A DNA stretch of 35,296 nt from Eubacteriales Family XIII. Incertae Sedis bacterium (GTDB lineage: Bacteria; Bacillota; Clostridia; Peptostreptococcales; Anaerovoracaceae): assembly GCA_031277015.1 (NCBI GenBank), contig JAISLZ010000046.1, positions 1 through 35,296 of the forward strand, in the 5' to 3' direction. Positions 6,804 through 15,766 of the stretch are shown one piece after another. Below the pieces are notes generated by a model that worked only from the letters and a program-made list of their open reading frames with translations, was not told the DNA's origin and ran no database searches. Each line of letters begins with the position of its first letter. Position 1 is the stretch's first letter. The position numbers and the translations under genes are program-made.

Positions 6804-7704
6804 GTTTCTTTAAAAATCTCTCAAATGACGGAAGTTTACGCTGTTCTGGGTCGAGATATAGCTGGATGCTGTCACTGACGATGTTGAGCGATACGATCAT
6901 CAGCCCGATCGCGACACTGGGTATGACCGTTTGAAGCGGGCTCTGCCTTACGTAGACCAAGGATTCCTGCAACATCAATCCCCAGTCTGACGTGGGTGCC
7001 TGCACGCCAAGGCCGAGAAAGCTGAGCGACGCAAGGACGATGATAGCATAGCCGATGTCTACGGTCAGTTCCGCCAGCAGTGTGGATGTGCAGTTTGGCA
7101 GAATATGCCGAAAGATGACGCGCGCATCTGAAAACCCAAAGGATTTGGCCGCGAGTACATAAGTCTTGTTTCGCTCCGCGATCGTGAGGTTGCGCGCGAG
7201 CCTGGATATCATAGGTATCCAGGCAATACCAAGCGCAAGTATGGAGGCTGTCGAACCCCTGCCAAACATCGCGACAAACAGAAACCCCAGAAGCAACGGA
7301 GGGAAGGACAGGATCACGTCCCATATCCTCATAATGACGCCGTCCAGCGCTCCGCCGTAGTATCCGCAGAGCAGTCCGAGGGGGATGCCTACGGATACGG
7401 TCACACCCACTACAAGAAACGCATTCGTGATAGCGGTCCTCCCCCCGAACAGCAACCGGGAAAGGCTGTCCCTGCCTACGTTGTCCGTTCCAAGGATATG
7501 CTCCGGCGTAATCGGCCCGTATGAAAGCGAAAGGTCGATTGCTTCCGGGTCATAAGGGGCGAGAAATCCCGCAAAGATCGTCCCGATAAGGATCAGCAGC
7601 AATATAGAGCTGGCCGCTACCATTGCGGGCGTAAATAGCGTACCTACATTTGTTGTTCTCGTAAGCTCGCCCCCCTGCAGGTTGCCTTTTCCGTACTGCC
7701 TCAT
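6787..7704 (-). CDS. Peptide ABC transporter permease (DppC/OppC type)
   Basis: The 305-residue inner-membrane permease has an N-terminal transmembrane segment (about 28-48), the extracellular motif ILGTDNVGRDSLSRLLFGGR characteristic of DppC, further membrane spans and the cytoplasmic EAA-type loop AAKSFGFSDARVIFRHILPN that docks the ATPase. The start makes an ATGA overlap with the preceding permease stop, and AAAGGTG lies five bases upstream. Confidence 0.95.
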   Translation of the reverse strand: MRQYGKGNLQGGELTRTTNVGTLFTPAMVAASSILLLILIGTIFAGFLAPYDPEAIDLSLSYGPITPEHILGTDNVGRDSLSRLLFGGRTAITNAFLVVGVTVSVGIPLGLLCGYYGGALDGVIMRIWDVILSFPPLLLGFLFVAMFGRGSTASILALGIAWIPMISRLARNLTIAERNKTYVLAAKSFGFSDARVIFRHILPNCTSTLLAELTVDIGYAIIVLASLSFLGLGVQAPTSDWGLMLQESLVYVRQSPLQTVIPSVAIGLMIVSLNIVSDSIQLYLDPEQRKLPSFERFLKKHGTHS

Positions 7705-8723
7705 GTGAGCACCTTTTTCCCTGCGATCCTTGCGCGTGGGTCAACCGCCATGTAGATCAGATCTGCAATCAGGCCGAGGCTCAGAAAAAGTAGCAAAAGT
7801 ATGAATAGGCAGGCCTGGACTATCGGATAATTGTTGGTTTTGATGGCTTGCGTGAGTAATCCGCCGAGTCCCGGCAGGGAAAACACGGACTCCACCAGTA
7901 CCGCCGAAGATATCGCGGCGCCGATGAAGATTGTCACGATAGTCAACACCGGAATGAAAGCATTGCGGAAGCAATGCTTCCAGATCACAACGCGCATAGG
8001 AAGCCCCTTTGCGATCGCCGCCGTGGCGTATGCTGAGCGCAGCTGAATGATCATCCCGCTGCGTGTGACCCGCGTTACGATGGCCAGCATATATAGTGCT
8101 AAGATAAAGGACGGCATGATCAGCCTTGAAAAATAATCGCCGACGCTGTTGATCGCCCCTGTAAAGGCGACATCCGGCATGAACACCGTAAGAAATATGA
8201 GGGTCCCGATCGCCACAAGGAATGAAGGCGCCGAGACAAAGATGAGTACCGCCACGGAGATCACGCGATCCAGGATCGTGTTTTGCTTTACGGCGGACAG
8301 CACACCGAGCCCGACCGCAATCACCGTACCGATAGTTGTACTCATAATCACAAGGCCCAACGTGATGGGTGCACGTTGCCCGATCATGACGGCGACAGAC
8401 TGACGATTGATATAGTCTATCCCAAAGCTGCCCGAAAAAACTTCTTTGACCCATTGCCAATACTGTGCGATCAAAGGCTCATTCAGGTGGAATTGCTCGC
8501 GGAGGGAGAAGATCACGTCTTCCGTTGCCTGACGCTCGCCGAGCATGACATTGACCGGATCGACTCCGGAAAGGCGCAATGAGAAGAAAATAACCAATGA
8601 TGCTGCGAAAAGCAACGGAAAAAACACGAGGAGCCTCTTGAGTATCAGGCGCGGATATCGCGCTGACGTATTCCGGATTCTCGCCTGAAAACTGTCGCTT
8701 CGCTGGCGCTTTGTTTTTTCCAT
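7701..8723 (-). CDS. Peptide ABC transporter permease (DppB/OppB type)
   Basis: The 340-residue permease is the first gene of the transporter operon. It has a first transmembrane span at about 29-49 (LLVFFPLLFAASLVIFFSLR), the DppB-type periplasmic segment around GEVFSGSFGIDYI-like sequence, and a C-terminal EAA-type loop (AIAKGLPMRVVIWKHCFRNA). An N-terminal basic extension of about 28 residues precedes the first span. Start codon context is weak (TGGAATGAT). A perfect sigma-A promoter lies about 50 bp upstream. Confidence 0.95.
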   Translation of the reverse strand: MEKTKRQRSDSFQARIRNTSARYPRLILKRLLVFFPLLFAASLVIFFSLRLSGVDPVNVMLGERQATEDVIFSLREQFHLNEPLIAQYWQWVKEVFSGSFGIDYINRQSVAVMIGQRAPITLGLVIMSTTIGTVIAVGLGVLSAVKQNTILDRVISVAVLIFVSAPSFLVAIGTLIFLTVFMPDVAFTGAINSVGDYFSRLIMPSFILALYMLAIVTRVTRSGMIIQLRSAYATAAIAKGLPMRVVIWKHCFRNAFIPVLTIVTIFIGAAISSAVLVESVFSLPGLGGLLTQAIKTNNYPIVQACLFILLLLFLSLGLIADLIYMAVDPRARIAGKKVLT

Positions 8724-8772
8724 ATCATTCCATGTTTCTTATATAAGAGTTTTCATATAGTTTTTATATGGT

Positions 8773-8801
8773 ATTATATGGCGCAAAATTTCATTTGTCA
8801 A
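8773..8801 (-). promoter_or_regulatory. Sigma-A promoter of the peptide transporter operon
   Basis: On the minus strand TTGACA (8796-8801) and TATAAT (8773-8778) match consensus exactly with 17 bp between. Transcription would start near 8766 and reach the permease ATG at 8723 through a short AT-rich leader. Confidence 0.9.
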
Positions 8802-8846
8802 GCGCATTGTTTCAAAAATCTTGTCAATTTTGTGTAAAGGTAAATC

Positions 8847-8875
8847 TCGTCATGTCCCCGTAGCTATGATACAAT
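8847..8875 (+). promoter_or_regulatory. Probable extended -10 promoter of the MATE gene
   Basis: TGATACAAT (extended -10, hexamer 8870-8875) has TCGTCA 17 bp upstream, four of six matches to -35. It would give a leader of about 90 nt before the ATG at 8970. It is divergent from the transporter promoter. Confidence 0.5.
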
Positions 8876-8969
8876 CTTGTGTTGGTGGGGTCGCAGGTTT
8901 TGCCGCGAACCGGGTCGTCAGGTCGCGGAATACTATTGACACTATTGATTTTATTGCAACGATTTTGAC

Positions 8970-10349
8970 ATGAAAAGATTGACAGAACGTATAACACCGG
9001 AAGACAAAGCCCTGTACCGCAAGATATTCAGGGTGGCGACGCCTATAGCGCTCCAGAGCCTCATCTCCACCGCGCTCAGCCTCGTCGACAATCTGCTCAT
9101 CGGCAATGTTGGAGAGACCGAACTCGCGGCCGTCGGGCTATCGACGCAGATATTTTTCATTTTCTGGATGGTGCTATTCGGGTGGACGGGCGGCACGATC
9201 ACGTACATGGCGCAGTTTTTTGGTAAGGGTGACATGAAAAACCTGCGCAGGGTCGCGGGCATATCCACCACCGTTTGTTTTTCGGTCGGTGTCCTGTTCT
9301 TCGTCGCCTGCGCGTTCTTTCCCGGGCAAGTAATGCGTATTTTCACGAATATCCCCGAAGTCATAGAGCTGGGCACACCGCTCGTCAGATACGGTTCGGC
9401 TATATTCCTCACATGGAGCATCACAGTGCCGCTCACGGCCGCACTCAAATCCACGCAGCAAACGAAGATACCCATGCTCATCAGTGGTATATCCCTCGGC
9501 GTCAACACCTTCCTCACCCTCATATTCATATACGGGTTCCTCGGCATGCCGCGCCTCGGCGTTATGGGCGTATGTGTAGGTATAGTGACGTCACGTTGCC
9601 TCGAGCTCACGCTTTACATCATCTTCATCTTTGCTAGGCGCAATATCCTCGCTGCGCCGTTACGTGAGTTCTTCTCGTGGGACCGGGGGCTGTTCATCCG
9701 GGTAGTAAAAAACGCGGTGCCCACGACTGTGGACGAAACGATGTGGGGAATAGGCGTAGCGCTGTACAATGCGGCTTTCGGGCGTCTCGGTGTCACCGAG
9801 TTTGCGGCCTGCCAAGCCGGGTACACGATTATGAATATCTTTGTCGTGGCATGTTTCAGCATCGGTGAAGCCCTGCTCATACTCGTCGGCGAACGGCTCG
9901 GCGCGGACGACCTCGACGGCGCCCGCCGCACAGCGTCCAAGATATTGTTCATCGTCTTCATCGTGGGCCTCTGTGCGGGCGGGCTGCTGTTCAGCACATC
10001 GCGCTTTATCGTCTTGCTGTTCGGCTTCACTCCGCTCGGGGTGCACTACACCCTGCTCATCCTCACCGTATACAGCATCTTCCTTGTAGTGAAGGTGGTC
10101 AACGGGGCGTACATAGTCGGCGCTCTGCGTGCCGGTGGCGACACACGCTTCGCGATGGTGACAGAGGTCTGCACCGTATGGCTCTTTGGCGTGCCATGCG
10201 CCTTCTTCTTCGCCCTGTACGTACAGCTACCTGTTTATTTCGTCATCCTTATCGTGCAATTTGAGGAGGTCATTAAATTTCTCATCCTGAACCGCAGATA
10301 CCGCTCCGGCAAGTGGGTGAGGGACCTGGTTAAGGATATCGGTGAATAG
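8970..10349 (+). CDS. MATE family efflux transporter
   Basis: The 459 residues contain about twelve hydrophobic spans. The start FRVATPIALQSLISTALSLVDNLLIGNVGETELAAVGLS is the typical first MatE repeat (first two helices and the small-residue-rich loop), and a second MatE repeat begins near residue 240 (VKNAVPTTVDETMWGIGVALYNAAFGRLG). Family members export cationic drugs or metabolites using a sodium or proton gradient, but the substrate here is unknown. The gene has a weak ribosome binding site, stands alone, and converges on the maf-ygjP gene with four bases between stop codons and no terminator visible. Confidence 0.93.
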   Translation: MKRLTERITPEDKALYRKIFRVATPIALQSLISTALSLVDNLLIGNVGETELAAVGLSTQIFFIFWMVLFGWTGGTITYMAQFFGKGDMKNLRRVAGISTTVCFSVGVLFFVACAFFPGQVMRIFTNIPEVIELGTPLVRYGSAIFLTWSITVPLTAALKSTQQTKIPMLISGISLGVNTFLTLIFIYGFLGMPRLGVMGVCVGIVTSRCLELTLYIIFIFARRNILAAPLREFFSWDRGLFIRVVKNAVPTTVDETMWGIGVALYNAAFGRLGVTEFAACQAGYTIMNIFVVACFSIGEALLILVGERLGADDLDGARRTASKILFIVFIVGLCAGGLLFSTSRFIVLLFGFTPLGVHYTLLILTVYSIFLVVKVVNGAYIVGALRAGGDTRFAMVTEVCTVWLFGVPCAFFFALYVQLPVYFVILIVQFEEVIKFLILNRRYRSGKWVRDLVKDIGE

Positions 10350-10353
10350 GGTG

Positions 10354-11340
10354 TCAGTTCCATCCCTCGTTTTCTATTTCCGTATAAAGGGCGCGAAGTT
10401 TCTTGCGGCATTCCTTGCAGTCGGGAAGGTATGACTCGACGAGAGACCAGAATTTCCCGGAGTGGTTCATGTGTCTAAGATGGGCAAGCTCGTGAACCAC
10501 GAGATAATCGACAAGGTCGTCATCTCCGAGCATGATTCTCCATGTATACCTGATACCCCCATCCGCTTTGCAGCTGCCCCAGCGTTTTCGCGCGTTGCCG
10601 ACGCTTATTTCTTTTGGCTTCAGACTCATGAGTGAGGCCCATTCACCCGTGCGTGCGGGCAGTATCTCACGTGCGGCGGCCTTAACCAGAGGTATGAGAT
10701 GTTCTTTGATATCCGGCCACGGGAAGCCCATTACGTTTTCAATCCCGCCATCAACGGATGTGACGTGCTTGCCCCAGTCCGACTGAATAGCGTATGAGCC
10801 GGACTTATCGAACGGCTTGTCTCTCCTTATATATGACGTGATTTCCTCGTCCGTATAGTCGCCCATGGCCACGCGCGTGCATACAGCGAACGTGTCCTCC
10901 ATCCCGGTCGTACGATCTATGGCGGTAACTCCACTCCAGACTTCGTGGCTACGGTTCCGGTACGATGCCAGCATACGGAATGCGTCGTCCTCATCCCGCG
11001 GCTTGCCTATAAGCCCGTCGCACCATACCACCGTGTCCGCCGCTATGAGGATGGGAGGCAGGTACTCTTGCGTGCTTATTGACGAGGGATATTCCCCGAG
11101 GCCGCTTCTCTTGCTGCTATCACAATGTGGCCCAAAGGCGTCCCTGTATCTACCGACTCGCACGTATACATCCAGGGCCTTCTTGCGCGCAAGGTACTTC
11201 ACGATATGTTCCGGCCCGCTTGATTCCACATCCGCTGGCAGGTCTTCGTCCACGCGCGGTGGGCAGACTAAGGGATGTACTCCATGATTCCGGAGTATTT
11301 CGTACCTTCTCGGTGATGTTGACGCCAGCAAAATATCCAT
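10354..11340 (-). CDS. Fusion of Maf-like nucleotide pyrophosphatase and YgjP-type metallopeptidase
   Basis: Residues 1 to about 215 are a Maf protein: LLASTSPRR at the start, IAADTVV (Asp102), IGKPRDEDDAFRML, SYAIQSDWG and DGGIENVMGFP. Maf enzymes hydrolyse non-canonical or modified nucleoside triphosphates. Between helix 2 and IAADTVV there is an unusual insert of about 25 residues (about 65-92). Residues 230-328 are the catalytic core of a YgjP/DUF45 zinc peptidase: RKRWGSC and HELAHLRHMNH (H283, E284, H287, with H293 the likely third ligand) followed by GKFW. No stop or frameshift separates the halves. The function of the peptidase family is not known. The gene is alone on the minus strand with an extended -10 promoter. 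Confidence 0.9.
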   Translation of the reverse strand: MDILLASTSPRRYEILRNHGVHPLVCPPRVDEDLPADVESSGPEHIVKYLARKKALDVYVRVGRYRDAFGPHCDSSKRSGLGEYPSSISTQEYLPPILIAADTVVWCDGLIGKPRDEDDAFRMLASYRNRSHEVWSGVTAIDRTTGMEDTFAVCTRVAMGDYTDEEITSYIRRDKPFDKSGSYAIQSDWGKHVTSVDGGIENVMGFPWPDIKEHLIPLVKAAAREILPARTGEWASLMSLKPKEISVGNARKRWGSCKADGGIRYTWRIMLGDDDLVDYLVVHELAHLRHMNHSGKFWSLVESYLPDCKECRKKLRALYTEIENEGWN

Positions 11341-11365
11341 AAATTAAACCTATCACTCTTTTTTT

Positions 11366-11374
11366 ATTATACCA
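11366..11374 (-). promoter_or_regulatory. Extended -10 promoter of the maf-ygjP gene
   Basis: The minus strand reads TGGTATAAT, a perfect -10 with the TGN extension. No good -35 is seen, as is common for extended -10 promoters. It lies 26 bp before the start codon. Confidence 0.6.
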
Positions 11375-11429
11375 TTCCTTCGAGGAAACGCTGATTAATA
11401 GCGTCACGATATGTTGTTTGCATGGCACT

Positions 11430-11438
11430 TGTTATAAT
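11430..11438 (+). promoter_or_regulatory. Extended -10 promoter of the glucokinase gene
   Basis: TGTTATAAT is a perfect -10 with the TGN extension and no clear -35. It lies 64 bp before the ATG of the ROK kinase and is divergent from the maf-ygjP promoter. Confidence 0.6.
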
Positions 11439-11502
11439 GGCCGGGATGTAGGATAATGGAGTAACGGGCAGGGTTGCGCGATATGGGACCGGAGGCTGAT
11501 TC

Positions 11503-12471
11503 ATGCGGTACGATATAGGTATAGACCTCGGCGGCACGAACATTGTGGCGGGTGTGGTTGACGGAGAAGGCAGGATACTTCGCAAGGTGGACAAATCTAC
11601 CGACGCGGGTCGCGAACCTGCGCACATCATCAGGGACATGGCTGAGCTTGCGCTCTCTGCTACTGAGAAGTCCGGTATTTCTATGGTAGATGTTGGCAGT
11701 GTCGGGGTCGGAGTACCGGGTACTGCAAATTCAGACACGGGGGTTGTCGAGTTTGCGTCAAATCTGTATTGGCGGGACGTGCCTCTTTCGGCGATGCTCA
11801 GCGCCCGGATAGGTAAGGCCGTACATATCGGCAATGACGCCAATGCCGCGGCATATGGAGAGTATACGTCGGGAGCGGCCAAAGGTTATGGTAGCGTTGT
11901 GGCGATCACTATTGGCACAGGGATAGGCGGTGGCGCGATCTACGATGGAAGCTTGCTGACTGGTTTCAATCACGCGGGAATGGAGGTCGGCCACATGGTT
12001 ATCCGCAAGGGGGGTAGAGCCTGTCCGTGCGGACGTCTCGGCTGTTGGGAGCGTTATGCGAGCGCTACAGGCCTCGCCATTACCACACGTAGCGCGATGG
12101 GAGATGATAAAAACACAAGATTATGGGACATCGTAGGTGGCGACATAGGCAAGGTTGAAGGCCGGACGGCCTTCGATGCGATGGAGGCGGGCGACAATGT
12201 GGCGAGAGCGGTCATAGATACCTATATAGACGATCTGGCCTGCGGCGTTATCAACCTCATCAATATTTTTCAGCCCGATATTCTGTGTGTCGGCGGCGGC
12301 GTATCGAACGAAGGCGAGGTATTGCTTGCGCCGCTTAGGGAGAAGGTCATGATCGAGGTTTATTCGCGTAACAGTGGGAAAAATACGGAAATAGTGAGGG
12401 CCAGTTTGGGTAATGACGCCGGGATCATAGGCGCTGCGCATCTCTATAGGATTCACGAGGAGGATAAATAA
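11503..12471 (+). CDS. ROK family glucokinase
   Basis: The 322 residues have phosphate-binding GIDLGGTN at the N-terminus, the catalytic region HIGNDANAAAYGE, GTGIGGGAI and the ROK zinc signature GHMVIRKGG...CPCGRLGCWE, with all cysteines present. This predicts an ATP-dependent sugar kinase acting on glucose in the cytoplasm. ROK repressors have an N-terminal winged helix, which is absent here. GGAGG is eight bases before the ATG. The xylulokinase gene follows directly after the stop codon. Confidence 0.93.
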   Translation: MRYDIGIDLGGTNIVAGVVDGEGRILRKVDKSTDAGREPAHIIRDMAELALSATEKSGISMVDVGSVGVGVPGTANSDTGVVEFASNLYWRDVPLSAMLSARIGKAVHIGNDANAAAYGEYTSGAAKGYGSVVAITIGTGIGGGAIYDGSLLTGFNHAGMEVGHMVIRKGGRACPCGRLGCWERYASATGLAITTRSAMGDDKNTRLWDIVGGDIGKVEGRTAFDAMEAGDNVARAVIDTYIDDLACGVINLINIFQPDILCVGGGVSNEGEVLLAPLREKVMIEVYSRNSGKNTEIVRASLGNDAGIIGAAHLYRIHEEDK

Positions 12472-14001
12472 ATGAACGCATTGATAGGGATAGATATCGG
12501 TACTTCAGGCGCCAAGACCTCGCTTTTTACAGAAGGCGGTGAAGTCATTGCGTCTTATACCGGCGAATATCCGATGCATCAACCGTACAACGGCTGGGCC
12601 GAGCAGGATCCTAAGGACTGGTGGGATGCTTCGGTAAAGGGACTTAACGCTGTCATCTATGAGGCGCGCAAGAAAGACAGTTCGATCGCAATATCGGGGG
12701 TTGGACTGTCGGGTCAGATGCACGGGCTGGTCATGCTCGACAAGGACGGAGAGGTCCTTCGCCCTTCGATCATATGGTGCGATCAGCGTACTGAGCGCGA
12801 GGTTGAGCTTATGAACGAGGTCGTTGGCCGGGAAAGATTGATAAGGATCACTGCCAATCCAGCGATGACGGGGTTTACTGCGGCCAAGATCCTGTGGGTA
12901 CAGAACAACGAGCCGGATATATATGAAAGATGCGCGCATATACTGCTGCCCAAGGACTATATCAGATATATGCTGACAGGGGAGTTTGCTACCGAAGTCA
13001 GTGATGCCGCCGGCATGCAGCTCATGGATATACCGAACAGAGATTGGTCGGACGAGATACTCAGATTGCTCCATATAGATAGGGGACTGCTTGCAAAGAT
13101 GCACGAATCTCCGGATGTGACGGGACGTGTACATTCCCGCGCTGCAGCCGGGACGGGGCTACCCCAAGGTACCATCGTCGTCGGCGGTGCGGGTGACAAT
13201 CCTGCGGCTGCGGTAGGAACGGGCGTCGTCAGTGAGGGCGTAGCGTTCACGACCATAGGTTCGTCCGCCGTCGTCTATGCGGTCTCGGACACTGTGAAGA
13301 TAGACATGGAGGGTAGAGTACACGCGTTGTGCGCCAGTGCGCCGGGCAAGTGGACGGTCATGAGCTGTACGCAGGGTGCGGGCATATCCCTGAAATGGTT
13401 GCGCGATACGTGTTGCCTACCCGAAGTGCTGGAATCGGAACGGCTTGACGTAGATCCGTATGTAGTTATGGACAAACTCGCGTCGGAGGTAGCCCCGGGT
13501 GCGGACAGGCTCATATTCCTGCCATACATGATGGGAGAGAGGAGCCCTCATCCTGATCCGGACTGTCGCGGTGTTTTTTTCGGGCTCTCTGCCATGCATG
13601 GCAGGCAACACCTCATCCGCTCCGTACTTGAAGGGGTGGCTTTCTCTCAACTCGAGTGTGTCGAGGTGTTCCGCGAGATGGGCGTACCTGTCGGTGACAT
13701 GGTCATAACGGGTGGTGGCTCAAATAGCCGGCTATGGTCTCAAATGCTAGCCGATCTGTACGGCTGCCCCGTCAGCGGCATGAGGTCGAACGAGGGCGCG
13801 GCTCTCGGCGCGGCTCTACTTGCGGCTGTAGGCGCTGGCGTTTATGGGACAGTGCAGGAGGCTTGCTCGGTCGTCGTCAGACGCGGGCATACCCTTACTC
13901 CTGACCAAGCTAGTAAGGATGCGTACGAGCCATATTTTGAACTGTACAAGAAGCTTTACAAGACGATGAAGGACGACTTCAAGGCTTTGTCGCGTCTATA
14001 G
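12472..14001 (+). CDS. xylB: Xylulokinase
   Basis: This is a 509-residue FGGY kinase. The N-terminus LIGIDIGTSGAKTSLF is the phosphate-1 motif. SGQMHGLVMLD and IIWCDQRT are typical of D-xylulose kinases rather than glycerol kinases, and the C-terminal VITGGGSNSRLWSQMLADLYGCPV is the second family signature. It phosphorylates D-xylulose to xylulose 5-phosphate. AGGAGG lies inside the end of the glucokinase gene and the ATG follows its TAA immediately, so the two are one operon. No xylose isomerase or sugar transporter is nearby, so the substrate source is not shown. Confidence 0.92.
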   Translation: MNALIGIDIGTSGAKTSLFTEGGEVIASYTGEYPMHQPYNGWAEQDPKDWWDASVKGLNAVIYEARKKDSSIAISGVGLSGQMHGLVMLDKDGEVLRPSIIWCDQRTEREVELMNEVVGRERLIRITANPAMTGFTAAKILWVQNNEPDIYERCAHILLPKDYIRYMLTGEFATEVSDAAGMQLMDIPNRDWSDEILRLLHIDRGLLAKMHESPDVTGRVHSRAAAGTGLPQGTIVVGGAGDNPAAAVGTGVVSEGVAFTTIGSSAVVYAVSDTVKIDMEGRVHALCASAPGKWTVMSCTQGAGISLKWLRDTCCLPEVLESERLDVDPYVVMDKLASEVAPGADRLIFLPYMMGERSPHPDPDCRGVFFGLSAMHGRQHLIRSVLEGVAFSQLECVEVFREMGVPVGDMVITGGGSNSRLWSQMLADLYGCPVSGMRSNEGAALGAALLAAVGAGVYGTVQEACSVVVRRGHTLTPDQASKDAYEPYFELYKKLYKTMKDDFKALSRL

Positions 14002-14083
14002 CCCTGCCGATACTGATGTCGGACTGTTTGCCGCCGTCAGCTTTCATGAGTATTATGAGTACGAGGAAACTTGAGCTAAAATC

Positions 14084-14236
14084 ATGACAGAATATCATTT
14101 AAGGATAATATTTGTATTAGTGCTATGCGCTCCTGTCGCGTATTTTGGTGTGAGGTTTTTCATGTCGCTCGTCAGTAGCGCCGTGGCCGGCAAGAAGATA
14201 CCGCCTAAGCGGAAGAAATCAGGGCATCGCGGATGA
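14084..14236 (+). CDS. Small single-span membrane protein (50 aa), coupled to tmk
   Basis: This ORF is too short for the supplied track. It encodes 50 residues beginning MTEYHLRIIFVLVLCAPVAY, a hydrophobic span at about 7-34 and a basic tail (GKKIPPKRKKSGHRG). That composition fits an N-out or N-in membrane anchor with a cytoplasmic positive tail. Its stop codon overlaps the tmk ATG as ATGA, the same arrangement used by real gene pairs elsewhere in the window. The ribosome binding site is weak (GAGGAA about 15 bases upstream). I do not recognise the family. Confidence 0.6.
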   Translation: MTEYHLRIIFVLVLCAPVAYFGVRFFMSLVSSAVAGKKIPPKRKKSGHRG

Positions 14237-14913
14237 GAAGGACGCGGAGCGATACTCAAAAAACGTATGAGGTGAGCGCTGGGCTGTTTATCACATTCGA
14301 AGGGCCGGACGGTTCGGGTAAGTCCACACAGATACGCCTGCTCGGGGAATATCTGATGGGTAAGGGGCTGGATGTCATCTACACCAGAGAACCTGGTGGC
14401 ACGCGCATAGGTGAGAAGATACGGGAAATTATCCTGGATCCGCATAGTACGGAGATGGACCCTTTGACGGAGGCCATGCTGTACGCATCCTCGCGCGCCC
14501 AACATGTCGCGGAAGTAATCAGGCCCGCTCTTGCAGCCGGCTGTGTCGTGCTCTGCGATAGATACGTGGATTCGAGCGTGGCGTATCAGGGATACGGGCG
14601 CGGCATAGGTGGCATAGTCGCGGAAGTCAACGCCATCGCCACCGGTGACGTCACCCCGGATCTGACTATATTTCTCGACATCGGACCGGAAGCCTGCTTC
14701 GATCGGATAGGCAAGCATGGCGGTGACCGCATAGAGTCAGAGGATATATCGTATCATCAGGCCGTATATGAAGGCTATCTGGAATTGGCGGAAAAATACC
14801 CTGGCCGGTTCAAGCGTGTGGATGGTTCGGGGGGTGTGCGTGTCGTCCAGAACGCCGTCAGGAAGATCGCGGATGAGTTCATCGAAGATTTTGCTGGAAG
14901 GAACAAAACTTGA
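14233..14913 (+). CDS. tmk: Thymidylate kinase
   Basis: The enzyme phosphorylates dTMP to dTDP with ATP. The P-loop is FEGPDGSGKST. The dTMP-binding motif TREPGGT follows, and DRYVDSSVAYQG supplies the DRY/substrate-specific part. The lid region is around FDRIGKHGGDRIE. The 226 residues include an N-terminal extension of about 16 residues before GLFITFEG, so a GTG start within TYEVSAG is an alternative. I keep 14233 because it overlaps the upstream small ORF as ATGA. The holB start overlaps its stop. Confidence 0.95.
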   Translation: MRRTRSDTQKTYEVSAGLFITFEGPDGSGKSTQIRLLGEYLMGKGLDVIYTREPGGTRIGEKIREIILDPHSTEMDPLTEAMLYASSRAQHVAEVIRPALAAGCVVLCDRYVDSSVAYQGYGRGIGGIVAEVNAIATGDVTPDLTIFLDIGPEACFDRIGKHGGDRIESEDISYHQAVYEGYLELAEKYPGRFKRVDGSGGVRVVQNAVRKIADEFIEDFAGRNKT

Positions 14914-15728
14914 AAGAAGCGCCTTTCGATGTATTGAAGAAAAGGTACACGTCGGGAGCTTTGCCTCACGCGCTTCTCGTGAGCGGAGGTACCACAAAAT
15001 CCAGATTAAAGTTTGCTGGAGACACGGCCCTCATGCTGTTTGGAGGAGCGGATCCGACCGCAGCGGGACAAAAAATCGACAGCGGCAATCATGCCGATCT
15101 CATACGTGTGATGCCGGAGAACGGCTCTATAAGGGTGAGCGCGATTAAAGAGCTGATCGAAAAACTCAGGATGAAGCCGTTTTCTTCTGACAGGCTGTTC
15201 GCCGTTATAGAGGACAGCGACCTCATGAATGCGCAGGCGCAGAACAAACTTCTCAAAACGCTCGAGGAACCCGCAGGCAATAATGTTATAATGTTGTTGG
15301 CAGCCAATACCGAGGCGTTGCGCGCGACGATAAGGTCACGTTGCATGAAATTGAATCTGGGTTATGAAGCCGCAGATATAGAGCGTACCGTGCGGGATGA
15401 TGCCGTGAAACTTCTGTCGGCTGCGTTGTTCGGCAAACCATTGAACGAAGCTTTTGCGGTATCGGATACTCACGTAGCTGACCCGTTCCCTTTGCTTGAC
15501 GCAATGGAGCTGTTCCTTAGGGATATCATCGTGGGCGGCCTTTATCCTGGGCTCGTAACGGATGATGAAAATCGCGTGATAGCGGATAAAATGAAGGACA
15601 AGGGATATGATGACGCGTTACTTACCGGTATAGGCGTGATAGAGGATACGAGGACAGTACTTCGTCTTGGTCGTATGAATGCAAAGAACAGCCTGCGCGA
15701 TATGGCGCTCAGGCTCAGGAAATACTGA
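14910..15728 (+). CDS. holB: DNA polymerase III delta' subunit
   Basis: This is a clamp-loader subunit of 272 residues. The TTG start overlaps the tmk stop, and AAGGAA six bases upstream supports it. The N-terminus has the fold of an AAA+ protein, but the P-loop position reads VSGGTTKSR without a GK[ST], consistent with the non-hydrolysing delta' role. NKLLKTLEEPAGNNVIMLLAAN and IRSRCMKL (the SRC motif supplying the arginine finger to the neighbouring subunit) are the best identifiers. It follows tmk and precedes ricT, the conserved Firmicutes order. Confidence 0.9.
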   Translation: MKEAPFDVLKKRYTSGALPHALLVSGGTTKSRLKFAGDTALMLFGGADPTAAGQKIDSGNHADLIRVMPENGSIRVSAIKELIEKLRMKPFSSDRLFAVIEDSDLMNAQAQNKLLKTLEEPAGNNVIMLLAANTEALRATIRSRCMKLNLGYEAADIERTVRDDAVKLLSAALFGKPLNEAFAVSDTHVADPFPLLDAMELFLRDIIVGGLYPGLVTDDENRVIADKMKDKGYDDALLTGIGVIEDTRTVLRLGRMNAKNSLRDMALRLRKY

Positions 15729-15766
15729 TCAATCGGTATTTCCTTTAAGATGGGAGGAATTGAAAG

